A stretch of 64,000 bases of DNA from Pantoea sp. Lij88 (GTDB lineage: Bacteria > Pseudomonadota > Gammaproteobacteria > Enterobacterales > Enterobacteriaceae): NCBI RefSeq assembly GCF_030062155.1, contig NZ_CP118269.1, positions 3,844,001 to 3,908,000 of the forward strand, given 5' to 3'. Below, in pieces: positions 39,381 through 47,579 of this stretch. Under the pieces are notes generated by a model that saw nothing but the letters and a program-made list of their open reading frames with translations, searched no databases and had not been told where the DNA came from. Each line of letters begins with the position of its first letter. Positions within the stretch are counted from its first letter, which is position 1. Made by a program: the position numbers and the translations under genes.

Positions 39381-40388
39381 TCAGCGCTTCTCCTGAAACG
39401 CCTGCCAGGTCAGCAGCTGCAGGCTGGCAGAGAAGTAGTTCTGATCCGCAGCCAGCTTATCGCTCAGATAGCCGGTCTCATTCAGCGTCAGGTCACGTAC
39501 TGCCAGCAGACCGCCCTCAAGATGGTAAGGTGCAGGCGCATTCGCCAGCACGTCGAACCAGGCGGGGGTCAGCATGCGGCTGTAACCCTGCCAGACGCGC
39601 TGAAAAGGCACCAGCGCCAGACTGTGCGGGTCATACCACCAGATGTTCAGCGGCACGCGAATCGCGTCGTAACTGAAGCGGTTTGAGTAGCCCACCGCTG
39701 GCGCCACCGACCCATCGGCATTCAGCGCAACCCAGTCCAGCGGCAGGCCGGTTTTGCCAAAGCTCAGCTTACCCAGCAGATCAAAGCCATCGTTAATCAG
39801 CTTATCCCAGACCTGCAGATGACTCCGCTCGCCAAACTCCCGCCACGCCTGAAACAGAAAATAGGAAGGGTTCAGGACCACATAACTGGTTTTATTGAAC
39901 CCCTGTGCGCCCGGCAGCAGGACGGTATGGCCGCCAAAGCTCGTCACATCCAGCTTGATGATGGCGCGCTGAATACGGTCAGACTCCTGCTGGTAGCTCT
40001 CCACCTGCCATTTCTGTGCAGCGCGCTGCAGCGCCCAGGCCAGCAGCACATCGCCATCTGAGGCGTTATTTTTGTCGGCAACCGGGTTATCAGTGCCTGG
40101 CACATAGCGCCAGTAGAAGAGATCGGTCTGCGGATTTCGCAACTGGGTGCGCGTCCACTGCCACAGCCGATCGAAGGTGGCGCGATCGTTGTTGGCCACG
40201 GCCAGCAACATGCCATAACCCTGACCTTCGGTGTGACTGACATTGTTATTGGCGGTGTCCGTGATCCGTCCTTCCGCAGTCACAAAGCGGCTTTTAAACG
40301 TGTCCCAGCCGCTGGCATTGGCCTGCGCGCTGCAGGCCAGCAGTAAAACAGAGCAGATCCAGCCCATCCAGAATGGCTTACGTTTCAT
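39381..40388 (-). CDS. bcsZ: Periplasmic endo-1,4-beta-glucanase BcsZ (GH8)
   Basis: Glycoside hydrolase family 8 cellulase that trims nascent cellulose in the periplasm. The 335 residues begin with a signal peptide (FWMGWICSVLLLACSAQANA). The catalytic acid is E54 in VSHTEGQGYGM and the base is D241 in RFSYDAIRVPLN; the GH8 DGDVLLAWAL segment is also present. It is somewhat shorter than E. coli BcsZ (368). It is the last gene of the type I operon and the only bcsZ in the window; the type II operon lacks the copy that E. coli has between bcsB and bcsC. Confidence 0.94.
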   Translation of the reverse strand: MKRKPFWMGWICSVLLLACSAQANASGWDTFKSRFVTAEGRITDTANNNVSHTEGQGYGMLLAVANNDRATFDRLWQWTRTQLRNPQTDLFYWRYVPGTDNPVADKNNASDGDVLLAWALQRAAQKWQVESYQQESDRIQRAIIKLDVTSFGGHTVLLPGAQGFNKTSYVVLNPSYFLFQAWREFGERSHLQVWDKLINDGFDLLGKLSFGKTGLPLDWVALNADGSVAPAVGYSNRFSYDAIRVPLNIWWYDPHSLALVPFQRVWQGYSRMLTPAWFDVLANAPAPYHLEGGLLAVRDLTLNETGYLSDKLAADQNYFSASLQLLTWQAFQEKR

Positions 40389-40396
40389 TTTCGATC

Positions 40397-40840
40397 CTAT
40401 TGATATCGATAGTGCAGCGTGCTGCCATCGTTGAGTTCAAGCGTCACCGGCACAATCCTGCTGCCGCCCTGGCCCTGTAACCAGCCTGAAAAAAGCCCGG
40501 CCATGACCGCACCAAACGCGGCCTGCCAGTCAGCCGGAGAGTGGATATTGTCGCCCGCCGGCAGGGCGTGATACGAAATCAGCAGCGCCGTCTCTTCCGG
40601 CTGAAGCTGCACAAAGCCCCAGTTAAACCGCGCCAGCTGCAGGTTGGCCTCGCGCTCCAGATCCTGCACGGTACGTGACTCTGGCAAAGGATAGCGGGTC
40701 GCCAGCGATTCACCCATCTTATAGAGAAAGGCTTCCGCATCGTGCTGACCGGCGTTGGCGATCATCCCGTCAATCAGCACGCTGACCAGGTCAAACCAGC
40801 CCGGCTGATAAGGATGCGATACCCCCGAATGCTCACTCAT
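40397..40840 (-). CDS. bcsD: Cellulose synthase subunit BcsD
   Basis: Periplasmic protein that in Komagataeibacter forms octameric rings aligning glucan chains into crystalline bundles; it defines type I bcs operons. The 147 residues contain family segments LVSVLIDGMIANAG, FLYKMGESLATRYPLP, LEREANLQLARFNWGFV and AFGAVMAGLFSGWL. There is no signal peptide, as usual. The start shares the A of a TAATG overlap with the bcsC stop. bcsZ begins 8 bases after its stop. Confidence 0.9.
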   Translation of the reverse strand: MSEHSGVSHPYQPGWFDLVSVLIDGMIANAGQHDAEAFLYKMGESLATRYPLPESRTVQDLEREANLQLARFNWGFVQLQPEETALLISYHALPAGDNIHSPADWQAAFGAVMAGLFSGWLQGQGGSRIVPVTLELNDGSTLHYRYQ

Positions 40841-43800
40841 TACTTCTCTCCGAACAGGTAACGGACATAGAGCTGCGCGCTGCTTTCGTTGTAATCACCA
40901 AAGGTGTCATAACCCAGCTGGCCGCCAATCGTTACATCTTTATTGAGTTTGTAGTCCGCCCCGGCATGCAGGTTATAGCCGATGCCGTTTTTGCTGCCGC
41001 CGGAGTAGTACGCGTCTTTCACGCTGCCGCTGGCGGCAAGAGATTCCAGCTCTGACTGCAGGCTGGCATCCGACGGGAAGTAGGCGCTCTTATCCTGACT
41101 GTAGGTCTGATAACCGGCTGCCCCGCCAATATTCACTTTCAGATCGTCAAACCTGCGTGAGAACTCTATCGGGAACGAGACCGACGCGTAGTTCTGCGGG
41201 CTGAAGTAGCCGCCCTGTCCGTAACTGAAGTAGCTGAGGTTTTTCGAGAAATCCATCCACGACAGGCTCATGCCGACTTTTAGCTCGCGATCGTCAGTGT
41301 GGAACGGACGGACATAGGCCCCGGCGGTGGCCTGCAGCGTGTTATTGCTGGCGACATTCTCGCCGAGATAGCTGTACGCGCCCCCACCGGCGTAGAAGCC
41401 CGCGTCGCCATTGTCATAGCTTAACAGGGCGTTCGCACCATTCTTCGTGACGCGTCCCCAGCGTTTGCCGCTGGTTTTATCTTCTGCGCCGACGTAAGAG
41501 AGCAGGCTGTCGGTAATCGCACGACGCTCACCGGTCAGGATCAGCGTCAGGAAGTCGGTGAGTTTCGGTGACCACTGCACGCCACCGACCAGGGTACTGA
41601 GATCCTGGCCCAGCGGGGTACTGCCGATATCCACTTTATAATTGTCGCCCTTCAGCGCCAGATTCAGCTCGACGCCTGAAGCCGTTTGCGAATCGGTGGT
41701 GGCGTTCGGCAGATCATTCACCGTCGCCCCGCCTGCGGCCACCACTCTGCCCTGACTCAGCGCATTGGTGCCGAAACGACGCCAGGCATCAGCTGCGCCA
41801 CTGCCCGCCGTGAGCGAGACCGGCGTGGCGGTAAAGTCGAGGCGCGCCGTTTCAAACGGCACGGTAGAGAAGGTCAGCGGCGCTTTGGCCTCCGTCAGCT
41901 TGCTTAAGCCCGACTCGCCATCACGCCCGCGTACCTGCACCATGCCCTGACTCCAGGTGCCGGTTTTCTCCTGCAGCGAATCCATCATGGTGTTGACGTC
42001 ATGCAGAACCTGTGACTGCTGAGAAACCGTTGTGCTGCCCGCAGCCGGTTCGCCCTGTGATGTCACGCCAGCGGTCTGGCCCGCTGGTGCGGCCTGCCAC
42101 GGCAGCACGGTGCCGTAGCTGGACGGTGAACGTCCCACCGGCGAGGTGTTGCGGTTGATAAACGGATTCTCCGCCAGCGCCAGGCCGCCCACGGTCGGCA
42201 CGCTGCCAGGCTGCGCGCCCTGCAGGCCAATCAGCTGCCCGCGCGCGGAGCGCAGATAAGCCATCGCCTGCGAATGGTCGCCGTTGGCTTCCGCCACCCG
42301 CGCCAGCAGCAGCAGGCGATCCGGCGTCTGCGTGGTGGTGTTGAGACCGCGACTCAGCTCATTGGCGCGCTGCACATTGTTCTGCGCCAGCGCGACGTTG
42401 ATGGCTCCGACGCGCGCATCCTGCGTCGGCGTATCCTGGGTCATCAGGTAGTCATAGACCACACCCGCGTCCCGGTTCATCTTGCCGTCCTGGTAGAGAC
42501 GCGCCATCGCGAACATCAGATCGCGGTTCTGGGGATCCTGCTGCAGCGCGCCTGTCAGCTTGTCATACGCCGCTGCGTACTGACGCTGCTGACGCAGGCG
42601 ATCCACTTCATTAATCAGATAGCCGTTGCGGATACCGGCCAGCTGCGTCGGGGTGCTGCGCGCCTGCAGTTCCGGGTTACTGAGGAAGCGCTGCGCCTCA
42701 CTGCCGAGGCCGGCCTGATTCAGCACCGCCATCTGTGCGGCATAATCGCCCGCGTTGCCCTGCACGCCACGCTGCAGGTTAGTCCGCACCACCGAAACGG
42801 CGCTGGTGAGATCGCCCGCCTGCGCCAGTTTCTGCGCCAGGTTTCCGGCATCAACCGGGTTGGCCGGTGGCGTGACCGTGAGCGCTTTCAGGGTGTTGGC
42901 GGCGGCCGCCGTCGCGCCCTGCGCCAGGTACTGATCGGCCGTGCTCATCTGCAGGTTGAAATTAACCCGCTGCGCCAGTTCACGCATCGCCGCCGTCTGC
43001 GCATTGGCGGGAATACGCGCCAGCAACGCGCTGGCCTGCTGCCAGCCACCACTTTCGCTGGCGTTAAGTGCACCGGCATACAGCTCGCTGGTGCTGGCCC
43101 CGTTGCGCATCACCGGCTGCATCACGTTAGCCGCCAGCAGCGTGTCGCCCTGCTGACGATAGAGCCGGGCTAAATCGAGCCGCAGCCAGCCATCCGATGG
43201 GTAGCGCTGAATGCCCTGCTGCAGCGTCGCGATGGCCGCAGCGTTGTTCCCGGCCGCCAGCTGGCGCTTCGCCTGCTGACGCAGCGCATCGGCTTCATTG
43301 GCCCGTGGCGTGACGCTCTGGCGTACGCTATCCGGCAGTGCCCCCAGCAATGTACTGGCTTCGGCTCCCCGATTCTGCTGACGCAGAACGTAGAACAGCC
43401 CTTCTTTGGCGCTGCGGTTATCCGCATCGCTTTGCAGAATGGTGCGGTAGATCTGCTCCGCCTGCTCCGGCTGATTAGTCCGGCGCAGCACGTCGGCGCG
43501 GAACAGCCTGGCGGCCAGCCCTTTTTCGCCATCGGCCTGCACCAGCGGTTCGCTCAAGGTCAGTGCCTGCGCCGTGTCGCCGCTTTTCAGCGCCTGCTGC
43601 GCGCTGGCCAGCTGGGCGTAAAAGCGCGCATCGTCCGCCTGCTGCTGACGCGATGAACCCTGATCGCCGCCCAGCTGAGCAGACCGCTGCAGATAATCTG
43701 CCGCTTCCTGATAACGTCCGGCACGCTGGGCCACATAGCCCATGCCCGCTAGCGCATCGGCATCCTGCGGATTCGCGCCCAGCACTTTTTCAAAGCTGGA

Positions 43801-44655
43801 CTGCGCTCCGCCGACGTCACCGCTGTTGAGCGCGCTGAATCCGGCCCCTTTTTCTGCGCCCCCGACGTTTTTACGGTAATAGTCGATGACGGCGGAGTCC
43901 TGCGGATGACGCTGCTGCCAGGTCTGATAGAGCGCTGCATCTGACGGCTGTGGACCGAGCCACAGCAGCGCCTGACGCAGTGAGCGGTCGGCATCCTGAT
44001 TACCACTCGCCAGCGAACTCAGCACCTCAATGCCTTCGCGACGGGTCGGCTCCTGATAGGTCAGCGCTTTACCCAGCGCCAGCCGCGCGCCGGTGTCCTG
44101 CGGATGCTGCGCCGCAAACTGACGCAGCGCCTCAACCGCCTGCGGCAGCAGCGTACGGTCGCCCGCCATAGTCAGATAATATTCTGCCGCGACGCTCGGT
44201 GGCGGCTCATTGCCGGTGAAGGTATTGCGCCAGGTCTGCAACGCCGCCGGAATGTTGCCGCTGCGTGCCTGCTGACGTGCCAGCGAAAGCTGCGCCTGCG
44301 GAATGGTCTGCATCTGGCGCGCGTTATCCAGCTCGCTCAGGTGCGGATCGTTGGGGGAGACCTGACTCAGACGGGCGCGATACTGTGCCGCGGCGGCCGT
44401 GTCGCCACCCTGCTGTGAATAGAGTGCCAGCAGGTAGAGTGCCTGGGTGTTGCCGGGTTCAACCATCAGCACCTTTTGCAGTGAGGCTTTCGCCAGGTCG
44501 TCATGCGCTTTCTGATGCCAGTACGATGCCTGATCGAACAGCGCCTGCAGCGCAGGATTGGTGCTCTCCGCCGCCAGCAGCGGCTGTGACAGGGCCAGCG
44601 CGCTGCCCAGCAGCAACGCGTTACGGATACCGGCACTCAACAGATTGTTTTTCAT
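40840..44655 (-). CDS. bcsC: Cellulose synthase outer-membrane/TPR subunit BcsC (type I operon)
   Basis: Second BcsC, 1271 residues, about 110 longer than the first. A signal peptide (ALLLGSALALSQPLLAAES) is followed by many TPR units (EKVLGANPQDADALAGMGYVAQRAGRYQEA is typical) up to about residue 790. A linker follows (APAGQTAGVTSQGEPAAG), then the outer-membrane barrel with GGYFSPQNYASVSFPIEF, ending LYVRYLFGEK with a near-terminal aromatic residue. The linker before the barrel explains part of the extra length. It sits 11 bases after bcsB and overlaps bcsD. Confidence 0.93.
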   Translation of the reverse strand: MKNNLLSAGIRNALLLGSALALSQPLLAAESTNPALQALFDQASYWHQKAHDDLAKASLQKVLMVEPGNTQALYLLALYSQQGGDTAAAAQYRARLSQVSPNDPHLSELDNARQMQTIPQAQLSLARQQARSGNIPAALQTWRNTFTGNEPPPSVAAEYYLTMAGDRTLLPQAVEALRQFAAQHPQDTGARLALGKALTYQEPTRREGIEVLSSLASGNQDADRSLRQALLWLGPQPSDAALYQTWQQRHPQDSAVIDYYRKNVGGAEKGAGFSALNSGDVGGAQSSFEKVLGANPQDADALAGMGYVAQRAGRYQEAADYLQRSAQLGGDQGSSRQQQADDARFYAQLASAQQALKSGDTAQALTLSEPLVQADGEKGLAARLFRADVLRRTNQPEQAEQIYRTILQSDADNRSAKEGLFYVLRQQNRGAEASTLLGALPDSVRQSVTPRANEADALRQQAKRQLAAGNNAAAIATLQQGIQRYPSDGWLRLDLARLYRQQGDTLLAANVMQPVMRNGASTSELYAGALNASESGGWQQASALLARIPANAQTAAMRELAQRVNFNLQMSTADQYLAQGATAAAANTLKALTVTPPANPVDAGNLAQKLAQAGDLTSAVSVVRTNLQRGVQGNAGDYAAQMAVLNQAGLGSEAQRFLSNPELQARSTPTQLAGIRNGYLINEVDRLRQQRQYAAAYDKLTGALQQDPQNRDLMFAMARLYQDGKMNRDAGVVYDYLMTQDTPTQDARVGAINVALAQNNVQRANELSRGLNTTTQTPDRLLLLARVAEANGDHSQAMAYLRSARGQLIGLQGAQPGSVPTVGGLALAENPFINRNTSPVGRSPSSYGTVLPWQAAPAGQTAGVTSQGEPAAGSTTVSQQSQVLHDVNTMMDSLQEKTGTWSQGMVQVRGRDGESGLSKLTEAKAPLTFSTVPFETARLDFTATPVSLTAGSGAADAWRRFGTNALSQGRVVAAGGATVNDLPNATTDSQTASGVELNLALKGDNYKVDIGSTPLGQDLSTLVGGVQWSPKLTDFLTLILTGERRAITDSLLSYVGAEDKTSGKRWGRVTKNGANALLSYDNGDAGFYAGGGAYSYLGENVASNNTLQATAGAYVRPFHTDDRELKVGMSLSWMDFSKNLSYFSYGQGGYFSPQNYASVSFPIEFSRRFDDLKVNIGGAAGYQTYSQDKSAYFPSDASLQSELESLAASGSVKDAYYSGGSKNGIGYNLHAGADYKLNKDVTIGGQLGYDTFGDYNESSAQLYVRYLFGEK

Positions 44656-44666
44656 TATTATTGTCC

Positions 44667-47579
44667 TTACTTCCTGCCGGAATCACGGCCCTGCTTTGGG
44701 TTCAGACGCCGCCACGCATGACGCTTCAGCATCACCCAGGCTGCACTGCCCACCAGCGCGGAGAGCAGCATCGCCGCCACCGCCAGCAGCACCGAGTGCT
44801 GATTGGCATACCACATCACCATCATGTACCAGGGCATCTCGCCGCTGGGGAACTGCGCACCGACCCGGAAGCTGCGGATGCCGTTTTCATCGGTAATAAT
44901 CGCGGTATCGCCACGAATACCGGCGTTAATCTGCGCCGAACTCAAATCGTTATGCAGGCGCAGCAGCTGGTCGTCGCTGGTCGCCACCGTCATCACCACC
45001 AGTCGGTCGTGATTCCACGGCGATCGGTAGCTGAGGAAGCCGCGCCACGCTTCGTTGGAGGAGAAGTAACGATCGGCATCCAGCTGCTGAAGGCTCCAGT
45101 CGCCGGTCAGCCAGCCGCGTAATTTCTCCAGCGTATCCGGCTCTTTCACACCCAGGGTGCTGCTGCTGGCGTCATAGGGTGACGCTGCCAGCATCGCCTG
45201 ATTGAAGGCGCTGTTGCCGGTGGTGCTGACCGCCAGCAAATCGCTCTGCTGTAATCGCGCCAGATGGGTGCCGCCATTCGGCAGGCCAAACAGCACCTGA
45301 TTCTGCGTCAGCGCCACGCCGGTCGCGGTTCCGGCGCGTGCCGCCAGATCCAGCAGGGTTGAAAGCTCGGCATCGCTGGGCGTTTCCGGCAGCAGCAGCG
45401 TGGTCTCGCCGAAGTCAGCCAGCCGCGAGAACGGGAACGAGGCCCCCACAAAGTACGAGAGGTTCGGCAGCATGCTGAAGTGGCGGGTATGGCTCAGATC
45501 GATCCACGAGTCCTCTTCAATCCGGCTCTTGATGTTGTTGTTCAGGAGCACGCCGCAGGGCGCATCGGCCCGCGGTTTGATATTGAAGTAGAGCGCCAGC
45601 TGGTTGTCGCCATAGATCAGATAGGGTTCGAGATTCAGCTGATACTGCTCCTGACGCGCATCCCCGCCTAAACGGTGCCACGCGCTCTCCAGCAGGCCGA
45701 CTTTGTTTACCGTCAGGTTGCGCAGGAACGTGCCGTTAAGCATGACGTTAAGGAACGAGTTGTCCTCATCAATCCAGCTTTCAGACGGGAAGCGATAGTG
45801 CAGATTGACCGGCACCGTGTCGCCATCCCACAGGAACAGGTCAGGCGCGGCGCGGAAGTTCACGCGCAGCGCATCATGCCAGATGCCGCTGCTGGTCAGA
45901 CTCTGATCTTTACGCAGCAGTTCGCTCAGGCGTACCGGACGATCGGTGTTAATCCAGCGCGGCGCATCGTAAGGTTTGCGATTGCCAATGGTCTGCGCGG
46001 GAACCTGCAACTGGCTCTCATCGGTGGTAAAAGGCTGCGTCGTCAGACGGTTCGCCGCCTGACGCAGCTGCTCCTCATTATTGCCACTGACCAGCAGCAA
46101 CTTGTAAACCGGGTTATTGGGATTATCCACCACCTGCAACATCGGGCCGTTACTGGCCGGGAACGTCAGGGTGCCGATCCGATCGCCCGGATGACCAAAC
46201 AGGATGCCGTTGTTTTCCGGCAGTTCGCCGCGCACCACCGGGAAACGGATGCCGCGATAATCACTCTGAATGCCGAGCCAGGACGCCACCAGTGCCGCCG
46301 CGCTGACCGCATCGGGTGAGAGGTTACTGGCAAAGCCCATGGTGATGGTGGACGCCGTCATCCGCTGAGGATCCAGGAAGGGACGCGGGAAATTGCGCAG
46401 GCTGGTGCCGATATTGAGCTTCTGTCCTTCAAGGTGCAGCGCGGTGTTCGGCAGAATGGTGACCTGATACTGCTGCGCGCTCTCTTTCTCGCACAGCAAC
46501 TTGTCCGCGTCGTTGATTTTAAAACTCAGGTTGTTGCTGGAGACCACCATCGCCGCCGGAATATCCAGCTCATAGTCACTGACGTCGCTGTCAGTCGCAC
46601 CGAGCGGCAGCGTGCCGAGCGGCTGCCCGTTCAGCATCAGCTGCAGCGAGGTATTGCGTGCCGCCAGTGCGGCTGAAACGCGCAGCGTCAGATTCAGTCG
46701 TGCATTGGTAATGACTTCGTCGCCGGGCAGGGTAAAGGTGATGCCCGACTGTAACTGGCCGCCGGTCAGCGTGATGCCGCGCGCCTGGCCCATCTGGGCC
46801 ACTGAAACGACACTGCTGATCGGCTGATTAATGGCAGCCACCATCGGTGGCTGGGGTTCTGCAACCGGCGCGGTCGTCTGGCCCGGCGTGAAGGGCACCG
46901 CACTGGCGGCCGCTTCCAGCGCCGGATCGGCATTGCTCAGTCCCTGCGGCAGCGGCACTGCGGACAGCGCGCTGCTGTCCTGAGTTACGGCTCCGCTGCT
47001 CGTCACCGGCGCGGCGGCCGGGGCAGAAGCCGCGGCCTCATTGGTCGCTGACGCCTGAGACGCTGATGTTGCTTCACCAGCCGGTTCGTAAGATGGGTTC
47101 GCAGATCCCGGTGTGGCATCGGTTGCCGCACGCTGTGGCGCAGAAGCCGTAGCCGGTTCGGCGGGCTGAGTAGCCGGGGCCGCAGATGGCACAGACTGCG
47201 GTGCAGACTCGCCCCCGCTGACGGGTGACGTCACCTGGGCTGAACCGGCAGTCGGCGTGACACTATTATTCATCGGTGCCGCAGGTGTCGTATCGCTGGC
47301 CGGTGCCTGATTTGTCGCTGGCGCACTGACCGCTGCCTCGGCTGGCGGCGTGGTGGAAACGGCATCAGGCGGCGTCGGCGATGAACTGTTTACTGGCGCA
47401 CTGGCTGCTGCATCGGCTGGCGACGTAGCAGAAACGGCACCAGACGGCGTCGGCGCAGCACTGTTTACCGGGGCGGCACTGCTGTTATCAATCGCAGCGG
47501 GCGTTTCCGCGCCAGCGGGCGTCAGCCATAACGCTGCGGTCAGTGAACTGGCCAGCAAAGTTTGCGTCAGGATCTTCAT
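44667..47579 (-). CDS. bcsB: Cellulose synthase periplasmic subunit BcsB with long N-terminal linker (type I operon)
   Basis: Second BcsB, 970 residues, about 200 longer than the first. The signal peptide (LLASSLTAALWLTPAGAE) is followed by roughly 225 residues very rich in Ala, Pro, Ser and Thr, including two tandem 25-residue repeats (residues 36-60 and 61-85). Normal BcsB sequence resumes near VVSVAQMGQARGITLTGGQ. The C terminus is a membrane anchor (SVLLAVAAMLLSALVGSAAWVML) with a basic tail. The linker reads as a flexible periplasmic spacer; other functions are unknown. It shares a 4-base overlap with bcsA. Confidence 0.92.
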   Translation of the reverse strand: MKILTQTLLASSLTAALWLTPAGAETPAAIDNSSAAPVNSAAPTPSGAVSATSPADAAASAPVNSSSPTPPDAVSTTPPAEAAVSAPATNQAPASDTTPAAPMNNSVTPTAGSAQVTSPVSGGESAPQSVPSAAPATQPAEPATASAPQRAATDATPGSANPSYEPAGEATSASQASATNEAAASAPAAAPVTSSGAVTQDSSALSAVPLPQGLSNADPALEAAASAVPFTPGQTTAPVAEPQPPMVAAINQPISSVVSVAQMGQARGITLTGGQLQSGITFTLPGDEVITNARLNLTLRVSAALAARNTSLQLMLNGQPLGTLPLGATDSDVSDYELDIPAAMVVSSNNLSFKINDADKLLCEKESAQQYQVTILPNTALHLEGQKLNIGTSLRNFPRPFLDPQRMTASTITMGFASNLSPDAVSAAALVASWLGIQSDYRGIRFPVVRGELPENNGILFGHPGDRIGTLTFPASNGPMLQVVDNPNNPVYKLLLVSGNNEEQLRQAANRLTTQPFTTDESQLQVPAQTIGNRKPYDAPRWINTDRPVRLSELLRKDQSLTSSGIWHDALRVNFRAAPDLFLWDGDTVPVNLHYRFPSESWIDEDNSFLNVMLNGTFLRNLTVNKVGLLESAWHRLGGDARQEQYQLNLEPYLIYGDNQLALYFNIKPRADAPCGVLLNNNIKSRIEEDSWIDLSHTRHFSMLPNLSYFVGASFPFSRLADFGETTLLLPETPSDAELSTLLDLAARAGTATGVALTQNQVLFGLPNGGTHLARLQQSDLLAVSTTGNSAFNQAMLAASPYDASSSTLGVKEPDTLEKLRGWLTGDWSLQQLDADRYFSSNEAWRGFLSYRSPWNHDRLVVMTVATSDDQLLRLHNDLSSAQINAGIRGDTAIITDENGIRSFRVGAQFPSGEMPWYMMVMWYANQHSVLLAVAAMLLSALVGSAAWVMLKRHAWRRLNPKQGRDSGRK
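47325..47474 (-). repeat. Tandem 75-bp coding repeat in type I bcsB
   Basis: Two consecutive 75-base units encode APVNSAAPTPSGAVSATSP... and APVNSSSPTPPDAVSTTPP..., each 25 residues; a decayed third unit starts APATNQAPAS. The unit preserves the frame, so copy-number change would lengthen or shorten the linker without breaking the gene. Confidence 0.75.
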
